This document shows, piece by piece, positions 1-9,147 of a DNA stretch of 64,000 bases. The position numbers were made by a program, and so were the translations under genes. Origin of the DNA: CAIVAT01 sp049317265 (GTDB lineage: Bacteria; Bacteroidota; Bacteroidia; Bacteroidales; FEN-979); the NCBI GenBank assembly GCA_049317265.1, contig JBMOIP010000023.1, forward strand, positions 10,585 to 74,584, given 5' to 3'. Under the pieces are notes generated by a model that did not search any database, had not been told where the DNA came from, and saw nothing but the letters and a program-made list of their open reading frames with translations. Every line of letters starts with the position of its first letter. The first letter of the stretch is position 1.

Positions 1-60
1 ATTTGTATGGAATTTTCAATATTGAAGTATGAATTATTGTATACCGGAAACTATAAAACT

Positions 61-762
61 ATGGATTCATTAAATTTCCACCCAATGTTTAAATGCGATA
101 ACTGTTTCTTAAACAACATTACCAGCATGTTTTTGAGTGAGGAAGAGCGCACGTCAATTTGTGGCAGCGCCAACCAGTTGCACTTTAAAAAAGGAGAAGT
201 GATATTGAAACAGGGCGCAAACTCTACCAGCATTGGTTTTTTACACAAAGGTATCGTCAAGTTCACCTATCAAAAAGATGCAAAGAAAAATTATATCATG
301 ACCGTTGTTTCGGGGCCGAAACTCATCGGGCAGGCAAACCTGTTTTTCAGGGAAAAAAATATATTTTCAATTGTAGCGGTGGAGGATTGTGATATCTGTT
401 TTCTGGATAGCCGGATCGTCCTGGGCGTTCTTGAGAATCACGGAAAATTCCTCATTTCACTGGTCGAGCGGTCATCGGACATGTTCCAATCCTCCATCTT
501 CAATTTTATCAGCCTGGCTCATAACCATGTGCATGGCCGAATTGCGGACATCCTGATCTTCCTGTGGGAAAATGTCTACCGTGATTCTGTTTATGATTTT
601 ACGCTGACCCGGAAGGAAATTTCAGAATTTGCCGCCTGTTCCCACGAAAATGTGATCTCCGTCCTTTCTACCTATAATAAGGAGGGGTTGATTGCATTTG
701 AAGGACGGAAGATCATCATCAAAGATTTAAACAAATTAAAGGAAATCAGTAAGAACGGATAA
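61..762 (+). CDS. Crp/Fnr family transcriptional regulator
   Basis: A cytoplasmic DNA-binding regulator of the Crp/Fnr superfamily, about 233 aa. An N-terminal cyclic-nucleotide-binding-like beta-barrel (about residues 24-120, containing FKKGEVILKQG and a GQANLFF turn) is followed by a dimerisation helix and a C-terminal winged helix-turn-helix (about 180-228, FTLTRKEISEFAACSHENV). The N-terminus carries a CDNC pair, common in Bacteroidota members of this family. The FNR-type four-cysteine iron-sulfur pattern is not clearly complete. An in-frame ATG at 7 would add 18 residues. I prefer 61 because the protein then begins just before the CDNC pair. An Rrf2 regulator follows after 10 nt, so the two are probably co-transcribed. 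Effector and targets cannot be read from the sequence. Confidence 0.87.
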   Translation: MDSLNFHPMFKCDNCFLNNITSMFLSEEERTSICGSANQLHFKKGEVILKQGANSTSIGFLHKGIVKFTYQKDAKKNYIMTVVSGPKLIGQANLFFREKNIFSIVAVEDCDICFLDSRIVLGVLENHGKFLISLVERSSDMFQSSIFNFISLAHNHVHGRIADILIFLWENVYRDSVYDFTLTRKEISEFAACSHENVISVLSTYNKEGLIAFEGRKIIIKDLNKLKEISKNG

Positions 763-772
763 TTCAATTACG

Positions 773-1192
773 ATGCTCTCTCAAAAAACAAGATATGCCA
801 TGGTGGCGCTTACAAGGCTCGCCCGTGAATATGGCAATGGTGCACTGCTGATCAGTGAACTCGCAAAAACCGAAAGACTTCCCCAGCGATTTCTGGAAAA
901 TATTCTCCTTGAATTGAAAAAAATGGGGATTCTCGGCAGCAAACTTGGAAAAGCAGGCGGGTATTTTTTATTGCGGCATCCCAAGGATGTTAACCTCGCT
1001 GAAATTGTTCGCCAGTTTGAAGGCCCCATCGCCTTACTTTCGTGTGTGTCGGAAAAAGCTTACCAGTCCTGCGAATTTTGCAAAGATGAAAACGCCTGTA
1101 ATATCAGGAAAGTCTTTAAAGAGATCAGGGACCTTACTTTCGAAAAACTTGAACATGCCACGCTTGAAGAGTTGATTAAAAAGCCAGGATAA
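773..1192 (+). CDS. Rrf2 family transcriptional regulator (cysteine-containing)
   Basis: A 139-aa winged-helix regulator. It starts MLSQKTRYAMVALTRLA and contains the Rrf2 wing motif GKAGGYFL (about residues 59-66). Four cysteines lie at about 91, 100, 103 and 109, in the region where IscR/NsrR-type members bind an iron-sulfur cluster, so cluster sensing is plausible. That is inferred from position, not shown. The length is normal for the family. It lies 10 nt after the Crp/Fnr gene, making a two-regulator transcription unit. The downstream gene is convergent. Redox, NO or iron-sulfur status is the likely signal class. Confidence 0.88.
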   Translation: MLSQKTRYAMVALTRLAREYGNGALLISELAKTERLPQRFLENILLELKKMGILGSKLGKAGGYFLLRHPKDVNLAEIVRQFEGPIALLSCVSEKAYQSCEFCKDENACNIRKVFKEIRDLTFEKLEHATLEELIKKPG

Positions 1193-1306
1193 GGCTTGAA
1201 ACTAAGGTTTTAAGAAAGATAAGCCATAAATAAAGAGGTTGTTTCTAAAGTGGTTAAGGACTTTTGAGACCGCCTCCTCATCAAGGCATTCGCAACTTTT
1301 TTACCG

Positions 1307-1663
1307 TTATCCCAGAAGTTTAAAAGTGATCGTGATCTTGTAGCGTTGGTTGAAAGGTGTTTCCAAACCTTTGCAGGAAATCATAGCGAGCTGATCTTGA
1401 ACCATTTTATCAATCTCCGGATTGTCAGCATATGTTTTTTCAATAATGATTTTTCCATCTTCACTTATCTGGAAGGTTACATCAACTGATCCTGTGCAGC
1501 AGCTTTTGATGGCACGTTCCGGGTATTTCACCCCGTCCATGATTACTTTTTGCAGACGAGTTGCTGGTGGAACAGGGGTTTCAATGGCATATGAAGAAAT
1601 TGCCGAAATAACAATCAGCATCATTATGAGGAATAAGGGGCGGAATAATTTTTGTGTGTTCAT
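1307..1663 (-). CDS. Small secreted protein with TonB C-terminal-like domain
   Basis: A 118-aa protein with an N-terminal hydrophobic signal segment (about residues 8-26, ending SSYA). The mature part resembles the TonB C-terminal fold: VKYPERAIKSCCTGSVDVTFQISEDGKI matches the usual YPxxA...G.V.V.F.I..DG pattern (the motif is at about residues 46-73). It lacks the proline-rich spanning region and the long N-terminal domain of a true TonB, so it is unlikely to energise transporters by itself. It is monocistronic, with a candidate promoter 118 nt upstream. Similar stand-alone proteins are common in Bacteroidota and their function is not known. Cys-Cys at about 55-56 is unusual for the domain. 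Confidence 0.7.
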   Translation of the reverse strand: MNTQKLFRPLFLIMMLIVISAISSYAIETPVPPATRLQKVIMDGVKYPERAIKSCCTGSVDVTFQISEDGKIIIEKTYADNPEIDKMVQDQLAMISCKGLETPFNQRYKITITFKLLG

Positions 1664-1780
1664 GGTTGTTACGTTTTAGGTTTATATATTGTTTTATTAA
1701 CGTTCATTTGACGCTTGGTATTATAAATTGTTACAGGAAGGACAATTATTTAACATAGGGTTAACATGTGAATCGATAAA

Positions 1781-1812
1781 CAAAAATATATTAATTAACA
1801 TATTGAAAACAA
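1781..1812 (-). promoter_or_regulatory. Candidate Bacteroidota-type promoter for the TonB-C-like gene
   Basis: Read on the minus strand there is a -33 TTG (1810-1812), a 21-nt spacer and a -7 TATTTTTG (1781-1788) that fits TAnnTTTG. It lies about 118 nt upstream of the start at 1663 in an AT-rich stretch with no other gene. It is a pattern match only. Confidence 0.45.
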
Positions 1813-1940
1813 ATGTTATCTGTAACCTGTATGAATATCAGGTTAAATGTAAAATCTAACAAGGTAAACGGGCTGTAATGAAATGTGTAGGGTAAAATAA
1901 ACGATAAAATGGCGCGCACAAACGGTAAACTCAGGCGGAA

Positions 1941-3044
1941 CTATTTCGGACCCCCATTTCCGTTGGTTTGCTGTATTTTAATCTTATCTTCCTTCTTCAA
2001 TCCGTCTAAAACCTGGATGTTGATGCCATCTGAGAGCCCGGTTTTGATGAATCGTTTTTCAAATTTCTGGGATGAAGTTTCAACTTCAACATAGGCAGAG
2101 TCTCCCTGGAACAGCAATACGGCCTCTTTAACCGCCATGACATTATCCTTGTGGTCAAGCACGATATCTGCATTGGCGCTGTATCCTGCCCGGATAAACT
2201 GGTTCTCCTTCAGCCTTACATCGGCTTTGATCTCGAACTGAACGGCGCCATTCTCCAGAACGCCCTTGGGAGCAATGTATTTGAGGGTGGCATGAAAGGT
2301 GTCGTTTTCTATGGCCCCTATGGTGAGTTGAAGATCCATACCGGGTTTTATTTTTCCCACTTCGGTCTCATCCACCTTTCCCTGGAATATCATATCTCCA
2401 ACATCTGCTACCGTGGCAATGGTGGTTCCTGCATTGAAATTGTTTGTTTCAATCACACTGTTTCCAACTTTTATGGGGATGTCAAGGAGCATTCCCTGGA
2501 TGGTGGAGCGGATGAGGGTGTTGGTGGTCTTTCCCGATTTCTTATTCACCCCTTCCCTGATCAGTTCCAGGTTCGCTTCCGCAGCATCAACCTCCTGGCG
2601 CGCGTTTTTGTAGCTTACCTGAGTTTGTTGATTCTCCACCGCTGAAATGACTCCCTGGTTGTATAATTTCTCCTGCCTGTCGGCATTCAGTTTTGCATCA
2701 TCAAAAGCTATTTTAGCCTTTTCAAGCCTGGCTTCGGCATTGTTCAGGTTGATGAGATCCGGAATGATCCTGACCCGTGCAATGACATCGCCCTGTTTCA
2801 CATGGTTTCCGGCTTCTACGAAAATCTCTTCAACGATCCCCGAAACCTGGGGTTTTATTTCAATCTCTTTCCGTGGAATCACCGACCCGGTCGCTACAGT
2901 TTTCTTAATGATGTTCGTTACAAATGGCTTTTCAGTCTGGTATACCACCGGTTTTTCCTGCGATTTGCGATACAGGTAAACAATGGTGATAATAAATACA
3001 GCCAGTATCAGGACCAGAACGGATATTTTGATGACTTTTTTCAT
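1941..3044 (-). CDS. HlyD/MacA-type membrane fusion protein (efflux periplasmic adaptor)
   Basis: A 367-aa periplasmic adaptor anchored by one N-terminal transmembrane helix (about residues 5-25). The barrel-sandwich half-motif PQVSGIVEEIFVEAGNHV (about 67-84) is followed by a helical hairpin with coiled-coil character (about 100-165), the second lipoyl half (IRSTIQGMLLD), and a beta-barrel plus membrane-proximal domain. It would link an inner-membrane MacB-type transporter to an outer-membrane channel. It is the last gene of a four-gene minus-strand operon (ATPase, permease, permease, adaptor). No TolC-like outer-membrane gene is adjacent, so the channel must be elsewhere. The substrate cannot be inferred. 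The QTNGNGGPK tail is low-complexity. Confidence 0.9.
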   Translation of the reverse strand: MKKVIKISVLVLILAVFIITIVYLYRKSQEKPVVYQTEKPFVTNIIKKTVATGSVIPRKEIEIKPQVSGIVEEIFVEAGNHVKQGDVIARVRIIPDLINLNNAEARLEKAKIAFDDAKLNADRQEKLYNQGVISAVENQQTQVSYKNARQEVDAAEANLELIREGVNKKSGKTTNTLIRSTIQGMLLDIPIKVGNSVIETNNFNAGTTIATVADVGDMIFQGKVDETEVGKIKPGMDLQLTIGAIENDTFHATLKYIAPKGVLENGAVQFEIKADVRLKENQFIRAGYSANADIVLDHKDNVMAVKEAVLLFQGDSAYVEVETSSQKFEKRFIKTGLSDGINIQVLDGLKKEDKIKIQQTNGNGGPK

Positions 3045-3121
3045 GAATGTGTGTTAATCGTTAATTTTTATTGTGTTACTTTTTGTCATTTATTATGCAA
3101 GATTTTTTCAATAGGTATAAA

Positions 3122-4384
3122 TTATTCAAAACGCAGTGCATCAATTGGTTTTACAGACACAGCCCTCCTTGCCGGGATCATCCCAGCCAGGGCTCCGCAA
3201 AATACCAGGATGGTCAATGCAGTGATGGCAACGGAGAAATTGATTCCGGGATGAACGAACATCTCCGTACTTGATCCGGAAGATCCGAGCAGGAAATCGA
3301 TAAGCTCCAGCAGGCCAACCCCGACCACAAGCCCGAAATACCCGGCAAAGGTTGTCAGGACAACCGACTCCATCATAATCTGGCTGATCACTTTCCATGG
3401 TGTTGCTCCAAGTGCGCGCTGGATACCGATCTCCTTTGTTCGCTCCCTTACCACTACCAGCATGATATTGCTCACTCCAATCACCCCGGCAAGCAGTGTT
3501 CCTGTACCTACAATCCAAACCAGCAGCCTGATGCCGAAAAACAACCCCTGCATCTTGTCATACTCTTTTTTCAGGTTGAAATGTCCGATAGCTGCTTCGT
3601 CCGCTGGTGCGACGAAATGCCGCTTTTTCAGTAAACTGATGGTTTTATCCTCTACCACGGAAACCGGTATGTCATCCCGGGAAGTGATGGAGAAAAAACC
3701 CACTGCATTTCCATAGTTGTAAGTCTGTTGCAAGGTAGTGAATGGCATGTATATATTATTGTTTTCCTGGTCAGCCTGTTCACCGTTCCGTTTTGATTTG
3801 AAAATCCCGACCACCTGGAAATAGACTCCCTGGATCTGTATGTACTGGGATATTGGTTTTTCACCTTTTAAAAAAAGAATATCCACAACCCGGCTTCCGA
3901 TCACTGCGACTTTTCTTTTGTCTTTAATATCCAGGTCATTGATAAATCTTCCCTCTATGAAATTCAACGGGTCAATCTTGTTAAATGCCGGATAGTCGCC
4001 CATAATATTGAATATCCCCGATTTTAACCCCCTTATGACGTTGTTTGTCTGCATATAGCCACCCGCCTGGAGACGGGGAGCAAGGTACTTGATTTCCGGT
4101 ACGGCATGTTCGATCGCTTTGACGTCCTCATTGTCAAAATTATACCTCCTTCCCCGCGGGAATCCTTTATAGGGTAAAGTGGTTTGTTGCGTCCAAATAA
4201 ACACACTGTTGGTAGCCATGTCACCGAAGTTCTGGGTTACACCCCGCTGAAGTCCGTTCCCCGAACCAAGCATGATAACCAGCATAAATATTCCCCAGAA
4301 TACACCAAATGCGGTGAGAAATGTTCTGAGTTTATTTTTACTCAAAACATGATATATCTCCTGCCACCTGTCCAGATCAAACAT
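3122..4384 (-). CDS. ABC transporter permease, MacB/FtsX type (second copy)
   Basis: A 420-aa permease with the MacB architecture: one N-terminal transmembrane helix (about 20-42), a large periplasmic MacB-PCD domain (about 45-270), and three C-terminal FtsX helices (about 285-410) that include the coupling segment RERTKEIGIQRALGATPW. It starts MFDLDRWQEIYHVLSKNKLRTFLT, closely matching the neighbouring permease (MFELDKWQEIYSTIEKNKLRTFLT), so the two arose by tandem duplication. They probably form a heterodimer served by the ATPase at 5766-6440. The 66-nt gap to the upstream permease is almost wholly a heptamer repeat. Confidence 0.92.
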   Translation of the reverse strand: MFDLDRWQEIYHVLSKNKLRTFLTAFGVFWGIFMLVIMLGSGNGLQRGVTQNFGDMATNSVFIWTQQTTLPYKGFPRGRRYNFDNEDVKAIEHAVPEIKYLAPRLQAGGYMQTNNVIRGLKSGIFNIMGDYPAFNKIDPLNFIEGRFINDLDIKDKRKVAVIGSRVVDILFLKGEKPISQYIQIQGVYFQVVGIFKSKRNGEQADQENNNIYMPFTTLQQTYNYGNAVGFFSITSRDDIPVSVVEDKTISLLKKRHFVAPADEAAIGHFNLKKEYDKMQGLFFGIRLLVWIVGTGTLLAGVIGVSNIMLVVVRERTKEIGIQRALGATPWKVISQIMMESVVLTTFAGYFGLVVGVGLLELIDFLLGSSGSSTEMFVHPGINFSVAITALTILVFCGALAGMIPARRAVSVKPIDALRFE

Positions 4385-4400
4385 ACTTCAAAATTCGTTG

Positions 4401-4452
4401 TTCAATGTTCAATGTTCAATGTTCAATGTTCAATGTTCAATGTTCAATGTTC
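4401..4452. repeat. Heptamer tandem repeat (TTCAATG)n between two permease genes
   Basis: Seven perfect copies of TTCAATG plus a partial TTC (52 bp) fill the gap between the two permease genes. The last two bases overlap the TGA stop (4451-4453) of the upstream permease. Perfect copies of a 7-bp unit suggest recent slippage. No coding or regulatory role is evident. Confidence 0.95.
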
Positions 4453-5689
4453 ATTCATCCCTCAATGCCTCCACAGGGTTCACCTTTGCTGCCTTCATAG
4501 CAGGGAAAAACCCGGCAATGGCTCCGGCCAGGACGAGCAGCAGGGTAGCCATGACTGCCACGGAAAAATCTGCTTCAGGGTTTCTGAAAAATTCTGAAGG
4601 AGGCATATTCTTCGAAATAAGCTCCAGCAAGCCAACTCCGAGCACCAATCCCACATACCCTGCAAACGAGGTGATCAGAATGGCTTCCTGCATAATCAGT
4701 GAAACGATTGACCAGGGAGTAGCTCCCAGCGATTTTCGGATGCCTATCTCTTTGGTGCGCTCCTTCACCAAAATCATCATGATGTTGCTAACGCCCACAA
4801 TACCAGCAATGATGGTGCCTATGCCAATGATCCAGATGAAAAGCCGGATGCCGGCAAACAACGACCTGAATTTTCTTACCTCTTCATTTTTATTCCATAC
4901 GTTGATGGCGCGGTTGTCCTCAATGTCAAAAGTGTGCATCTTTGCCAGTACCGCCTTCGATTTTTTAATCATCAGGTCAGCCTCCTTCTCCGGTGCATTC
5001 CCCGTTGTGAAAGATATCTGGTTAATCACATTCTCACCCTGGAATACACGCTGAGCCGTGGATATTGGGATATATACCCGTTTTTGCTCATCGTCGTTTC
5101 TGCTGTAATCCCTGAAAACGCCTACTACCTGGAAGAGCACACCGTTTACCTTGATGTATTTTCCCATGGCAACGGTATCGCTTCCTTTGAAAAGGGTTGA
5201 TTTGACTTTTTCTCCGATCACCGCCACCTTCCTGAATTCATTGATATCAATGGTGTTAAGAAACCGTCCCTGGATGATGTCAACCTCCTTGATAAACCCG
5301 TAATCAGGATGACAGGGAGAAAGGAAAAATGAGCCGTATTCATCTTTATAGGAGACCAGTTTGTCGCCGAGGAACAATCTTGCCGAGATGCGGTCATAAC
5401 CTTCAACGCCCGATCTGATGGCTTTAAAATCCTCATTGGTGAACTTTATCTGCCTCCCGGTTTTCAATCCTTTGAACTTCATGCTTGTCTGGCCACTGCT
5501 GATCCATACGCCATTGGTGGCTCCGCCTTTGAACTGTTCCTTGACACCGTTCTCAAGCCCTGAACCCGATCCTAGCAACAGAATAAGCATGAAAATTCCC
5601 CAGGCTACACTGAATCCTGTCAGGAACGTTCGCAACTTGTTCTTTTCAATCGTACTATATATCTCCTGCCATTTATCTAATTCAAACAT
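4451..5689 (-). CDS. ABC transporter permease, MacB/FtsX type (first copy)
   Basis: A 412-aa inner-membrane permease with the same layout as its downstream paralogue: transmembrane helix 1 (about 20-42), periplasmic MacB-PCD domain, and C-terminal FtsX domain with KERTKEIGIRKSLGATPW. It begins 76 nt after the ATPase gene. Two distinct permeases with one ATPase and one adaptor imply a heteromeric MacAB-like exporter. Such systems move peptides, lipids or antibiotics out by mechanotransmission. Nothing in the sequence fixes the cargo. The stop codon lies in the heptamer repeat. Confidence 0.92.
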   Translation of the reverse strand: MFELDKWQEIYSTIEKNKLRTFLTGFSVAWGIFMLILLLGSGSGLENGVKEQFKGGATNGVWISSGQTSMKFKGLKTGRQIKFTNEDFKAIRSGVEGYDRISARLFLGDKLVSYKDEYGSFFLSPCHPDYGFIKEVDIIQGRFLNTIDINEFRKVAVIGEKVKSTLFKGSDTVAMGKYIKVNGVLFQVVGVFRDYSRNDDEQKRVYIPISTAQRVFQGENVINQISFTTGNAPEKEADLMIKKSKAVLAKMHTFDIEDNRAINVWNKNEEVRKFRSLFAGIRLFIWIIGIGTIIAGIVGVSNIMMILVKERTKEIGIRKSLGATPWSIVSLIMQEAILITSFAGYVGLVLGVGLLELISKNMPPSEFFRNPEADFSVAVMATLLLVLAGAIAGFFPAMKAAKVNPVEALRDE

Positions 5690-5765
5690 CTTTTCGGATC
5701 AGGTGGGTAAATGATTTTTTCGGTGACAAGGTAGCTGGATATGTGGGGTATGTTCACTGGTCATT

Positions 5766-6440
5766 TTAGTTAATCACAATTTCCGTGATATTGCCGTCGG
5801 TGATCCGGATTGTTTTCCGGGTACGCAGGGCGATATCGTGTTCGTGAGTTACGATGATAACCGTTATTCCCGATGCGTTCACTTCCTGAAGAATATCCAT
5901 AACTTCTGAGGATGTGGCGGAGTCGAGGGCGCCGGTGGGCTCGTCGGCAAGGATTACTTTCGGTTGTCCGATAAGCGCTCTGGCTATGGCAACCCGTTGT
6001 TTCTGTCCTCCCGAGAGTTCATTGGGAAGGTGGTGAGCCCAATCTTTCAATCCCATGCGGTCGAGGTATTCCATGGCAACCAGGTTGCGTTTTTTACGGG
6101 GTACATCCTGGTAGTATAGCGGCAAGGCGACATTTTCCATGGCATTTTTAAAGGAAACAAGGTTGAAGGATTGAAAAACAAACCCCAGCATCTTGTTTCT
6201 CAACTGTGCAGCTTTTCGCTCGCTCAACTTGTTTATTTTTTGTCCGTTTAGCAGGTATTCCCCTGAATCATAGGTGTCCAGGATTCCCAGGATGTTCAGT
6301 AAAGTTGATTTCCCCGAACCGGAGGCGCCCATAATGGAGATCATCTCTCCCGCGCTTATTTCCAGGTCAACTCCTTTAAGGACATGCAGACTGTTCTGAC
6401 CTGTAATATAGGATTTATGAATATTATTGATCTTTATCAT
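5766..6440 (-). CDS. ABC transporter ATP-binding protein (MacB/LolD type)
   Basis: A 224-aa ATPase with Walker A GASGSGKST (about residues 38-46), signature LSGGQKQR, Walker B VILADEPTGALD and a switch histidine in VTHEHD. The length and motifs match stand-alone LolD/MacB ATPases. It is the first gene of the export operon that continues with two permeases and an adaptor. It starts MIKINNIHKSYITG, with no alternative start nearby. It is divergent from the M3 peptidase gene, with 251 nt between them. I found no good TAnnTTTG match for it on the minus strand. Confidence 0.94.
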   Translation of the reverse strand: MIKINNIHKSYITGQNSLHVLKGVDLEISAGEMISIMGASGSGKSTLLNILGILDTYDSGEYLLNGQKINKLSERKAAQLRNKMLGFVFQSFNLVSFKNAMENVALPLYYQDVPRKKRNLVAMEYLDRMGLKDWAHHLPNELSGGQKQRVAIARALIGQPKVILADEPTGALDSATSSEVMDILQEVNASGITVIIVTHEHDIALRTRKTIRITDGNITEIVIN

Positions 6441-6583
6441 CGTTTTGAATTCGGTTCAAAGTTGACTAATAATTCATGCCGGTAAAAGAAAAATCGTTAT
6501 CCGTAAACTCTTTCCCGCCCAACTGGATATTTTTCCGGATATCATGGAGTATAGATGATAAAAAGATAAAAAGGTTACAACTT

Positions 6584-6616
6584 TTGGTAAGATTTTAAAT
6601 CTTTCCGGTAACTTTG
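6584..6616 (+). promoter_or_regulatory. Candidate promoter of the M3 peptidase operon
   Basis: A TTG at 6584-6586, a 22-nt spacer and TAACTTTG at 6609-6616 match the Bacteroidota TTG/TAnnTTTG consensus. The -7 element ends 75 nt before the ATG at 6692. It is a pattern match only. Confidence 0.55.
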
Positions 6617-6691
6617 CAGACACTGAACATACATGGCAAATAATCGTATATCAGTCTTTTGTCAAATTTCATAAAAAGTAAACAAATCGTC

Positions 6692-8800
6692 ATGAGAATC
6701 TATCCATTAACGCTGTTGGCCCTTGCCTTGTTGCTTTTCTCCGGGTTTACCCCCGAAAAAAAACGGGATAATCCTTTCTTTACCGACTACAAAACTCCTT
6801 TCCGGGTGCCGCCTTTCGATAAAATTGACACCTCCGACTACATGCCTGCATTTTTGGAAGGGATCCGGCAGCACGATGCTGAGATTGATGCGATCATAAA
6901 AAATCCGGCCCGTCCCGATTTTAACAACACCATTCTTGCTTTTGACAAATCAGGCAAGCTGTTAACAAAAGTGAGTAAGGTCTTTTACAACCTGAATGAG
7001 GCTGAAACCAACAAACAGCTTCAGGCAATTGCCCGGAAGTTAAGCCCGGTCATGTCGAAGCACGGGGATGATATTGCACTGAACGACAAACTATTCGCAA
7101 AGATAAAAGCTGTTTATGAACAACGAAAATCAATGGGACTCGACAGCCAGCAATTACGGGTTGTTGAAAAGTATTTTCGCGATTTCGAGCGGCAGGGAGC
7201 CAACCTGTCTCCTGAGAAGAAAGATCAGTTGCGTAAGTTGAATGAGGAGTTGTCGATGCTGGCCCTTACATTTGGTGAAAACCTTCTCGCCGAGACCAAT
7301 GAGAATTATAAACTTGTAATTACAGATACAAAGGACCTGGACGGGCTGCCGCAGGGGGTGATTGATGGCGCTGCTGAAACTGCCAAAGAAAAGGGGTTAT
7401 CCGGTAAATGGGTGTTTACCTTGTCAAAGCCCAGCATGATCCCATTCCTGCAGTATGCAAAAAACCGTGCTCTTCGTGAAGATATCTACCGCGCCTATTT
7501 CATGAGGGGAAATAATGGAAACAAAAATGACAACAAGGAAACCATTGCCAAAATTGTAAAGTTGAGGGTTGAAAAGGCAAATTTACTGGGATTTGATAGT
7601 TATGCAGCCTATGTTGTGGATGACAACATGGCAAAGACTCCGGCCAAAGTCAATGAATTTCTTGGTCAGCTTTGGACTGCTGCACTTCCCGTGGCTAAAA
7701 AGGAAGCTATTGAAATGCAGAAGATCATTGACCGTGAGGGGGGCAAGTTTAAACTGCAATCATGGGACTGGTGGTATTATGCTGAAATTATTCATAAGGA
7801 AAAGTATAGTCTTGATGAAAGCGAGTTGAAACCATACCTCAGTCTGGCCAATGTTCGCGACGGGATGTTCCTGGTTGCTAGCAAACTGTATGGTATTACC
7901 TTTTCAAAACGAACAGATCTTCCTGTATTTCAGAAAGATGTAGAGACTTATGAAGTGAAGGAGGCCGACGGTCGTCACCTGGGCGTTCTCTATCTTGATT
8001 ATTATCCCCGTGATGGAAAGCGTGGTGGCGCCTGGTGCACCGATTTCCAGTCTGCCGGCTGGGAAAACGGACAAAAAGTTGACCCGGTTGTTTCAGTAAC
8101 CTGTAACTTCACAAAGCCAACAGCTGATGCCCCATCACTTTTAAGCTGGGATGAAACAACGACCCTTTTCCATGAATTCGGACACGCCATCCATGGTCTC
8201 TTTACCGAAGGAAAATATACCAGAACGGCAGGTAGTGTGCCCCAGGATTATGTTGAAATGCCATCCCAGATCAATGAAAACTGGGCAGGAGAACCGGAAG
8301 TCCTGAAGGCATATGCGAGGCATTATCAAACCGGGGAACCCATGCCGGACAAACTTATAGAGAAAATTCAAAACAGTGCGCTGTTCAACCAGGGATTTGA
8401 AACCGTCGAATATCTTGCCGCTTCCATCCTGGATATGGATTATCATGGAATTACTCAAACACAAAGCATTGATGTACTGAAGTTTGAGAATGAATCAATG
8501 AGTAAGATCGGCTTGATTTCCGAAATTATTCCCCGCTACAGGACGACCTATTTTGCCCATATCTTTGGAGGCGGTTATGCGGCCGGTTACTATGTTTATA
8601 TATGGGCAGCTGTGCTGGATGCTGATGCTTTCAGTGCCTTCAAATCATCAGGGGATATTTTTAACAAGACACTTGCAGCAAGATTCAGGAAGTATTGCCT
8701 GGCTGAATCGGGTAATGACGAAGGGATGATTCAGTACAGGAAATTCAGGGGGCAGGATCCTTCTGTGGAGCCATTGCTGAAGCGAAGAGGGTTGAAATAA
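6692..8800 (+). CDS. M3 family metallopeptidase (peptidyl-dipeptidase Dcp-like), exported
   Basis: A 702-aa zinc peptidase. The catalytic HEFGHAIH motif starts at about residue 494 (HExxH plus the GHxxH extension of the M3 family), with the C-terminal zinc-ligand and substrate segments following (VEMPSQINENW, the YAAGYYVYIWA region). In Dcp-type enzymes it releases dipeptides from peptide C-termini. The preferred start is ATG 6692, which gives a clean signal peptide (MRIYPLTLLALALLLFSGFT) and a periplasmic or secreted enzyme. A TTG at 6659 would only add a charged stretch in front. It heads a plus-strand operon with DsrE, lipoprotein and NhaA genes, the next gene starting 11 nt on. Confidence 0.93.
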   Translation: MRIYPLTLLALALLLFSGFTPEKKRDNPFFTDYKTPFRVPPFDKIDTSDYMPAFLEGIRQHDAEIDAIIKNPARPDFNNTILAFDKSGKLLTKVSKVFYNLNEAETNKQLQAIARKLSPVMSKHGDDIALNDKLFAKIKAVYEQRKSMGLDSQQLRVVEKYFRDFERQGANLSPEKKDQLRKLNEELSMLALTFGENLLAETNENYKLVITDTKDLDGLPQGVIDGAAETAKEKGLSGKWVFTLSKPSMIPFLQYAKNRALREDIYRAYFMRGNNGNKNDNKETIAKIVKLRVEKANLLGFDSYAAYVVDDNMAKTPAKVNEFLGQLWTAALPVAKKEAIEMQKIIDREGGKFKLQSWDWWYYAEIIHKEKYSLDESELKPYLSLANVRDGMFLVASKLYGITFSKRTDLPVFQKDVETYEVKEADGRHLGVLYLDYYPRDGKRGGAWCTDFQSAGWENGQKVDPVVSVTCNFTKPTADAPSLLSWDETTTLFHEFGHAIHGLFTEGKYTRTAGSVPQDYVEMPSQINENWAGEPEVLKAYARHYQTGEPMPDKLIEKIQNSALFNQGFETVEYLAASILDMDYHGITQTQSIDVLKFENESMSKIGLISEIIPRYRTTYFAHIFGGGYAAGYYVYIWAAVLDADAFSAFKSSGDIFNKTLAARFRKYCLAESGNDEGMIQYRKFRGQDPSVEPLLKRRGLK

Positions 8801-8811
8801 CCACCAACCGG

Positions 8812-9147
8812 ATGAAGAAGTTGCATTTGCTGTGGACTACCGGCGAGAAGGAGGTTGCCATGAAGGTTGTTTTCCCGTACCTGATCAATGCGAAGGCAAA
8901 CGGGTGGTGGGATGAGATCAACCTTATTATCTGGGGACCATCTGCCAGGCTTGCGGCAGGGGACCCCGACATCCGGCGCCAGCTAAGCGATGTGTTTGAC
9001 AGCGGTATTACGGTCGAAGCCTGCAAGGCCTGTTCAGACGCCTATACCGTAACAGAAAAGCTCCGGGAGCTGGGAATAGAGGTAAAATACATGGGCGGAC
9101 CATTTACGGAATATCTTGACAGCGATGCGAAAGTCGTTACTTTTTAA
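8812..9147 (+). CDS. DsrE family protein
   Basis: A 111-aa protein of the DsrE/DsrF-like alpha/beta fold (MKKLHLLWTTGEKEVAMKVV, then NLIIWGPSARL). It has an EACKACSD segment with a CxxC pair at about residues 71-74, at the position where sulfur-carrier members keep reactive cysteines. A role in sulfur or thiol transfer is possible, but many stand-alone members are uncharacterised. It lies 11 nt after the peptidase gene and overlaps the next gene by 23 nt, so translation is probably coupled. Confidence 0.8.
   Translation: MKKLHLLWTTGEKEVAMKVVFPYLINAKANGWWDEINLIIWGPSARLAAGDPDIRRQLSDVFDSGITVEACKACSDAYTVTEKLRELGIEVKYMGGPFTEYLDSDAKVVTF

Noticed and set aside
4401..4452. CRISPR array
   Set aside because: The unit is only 7 bp and there are no spacers. 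The same applies to the other short-period repeats in the window.
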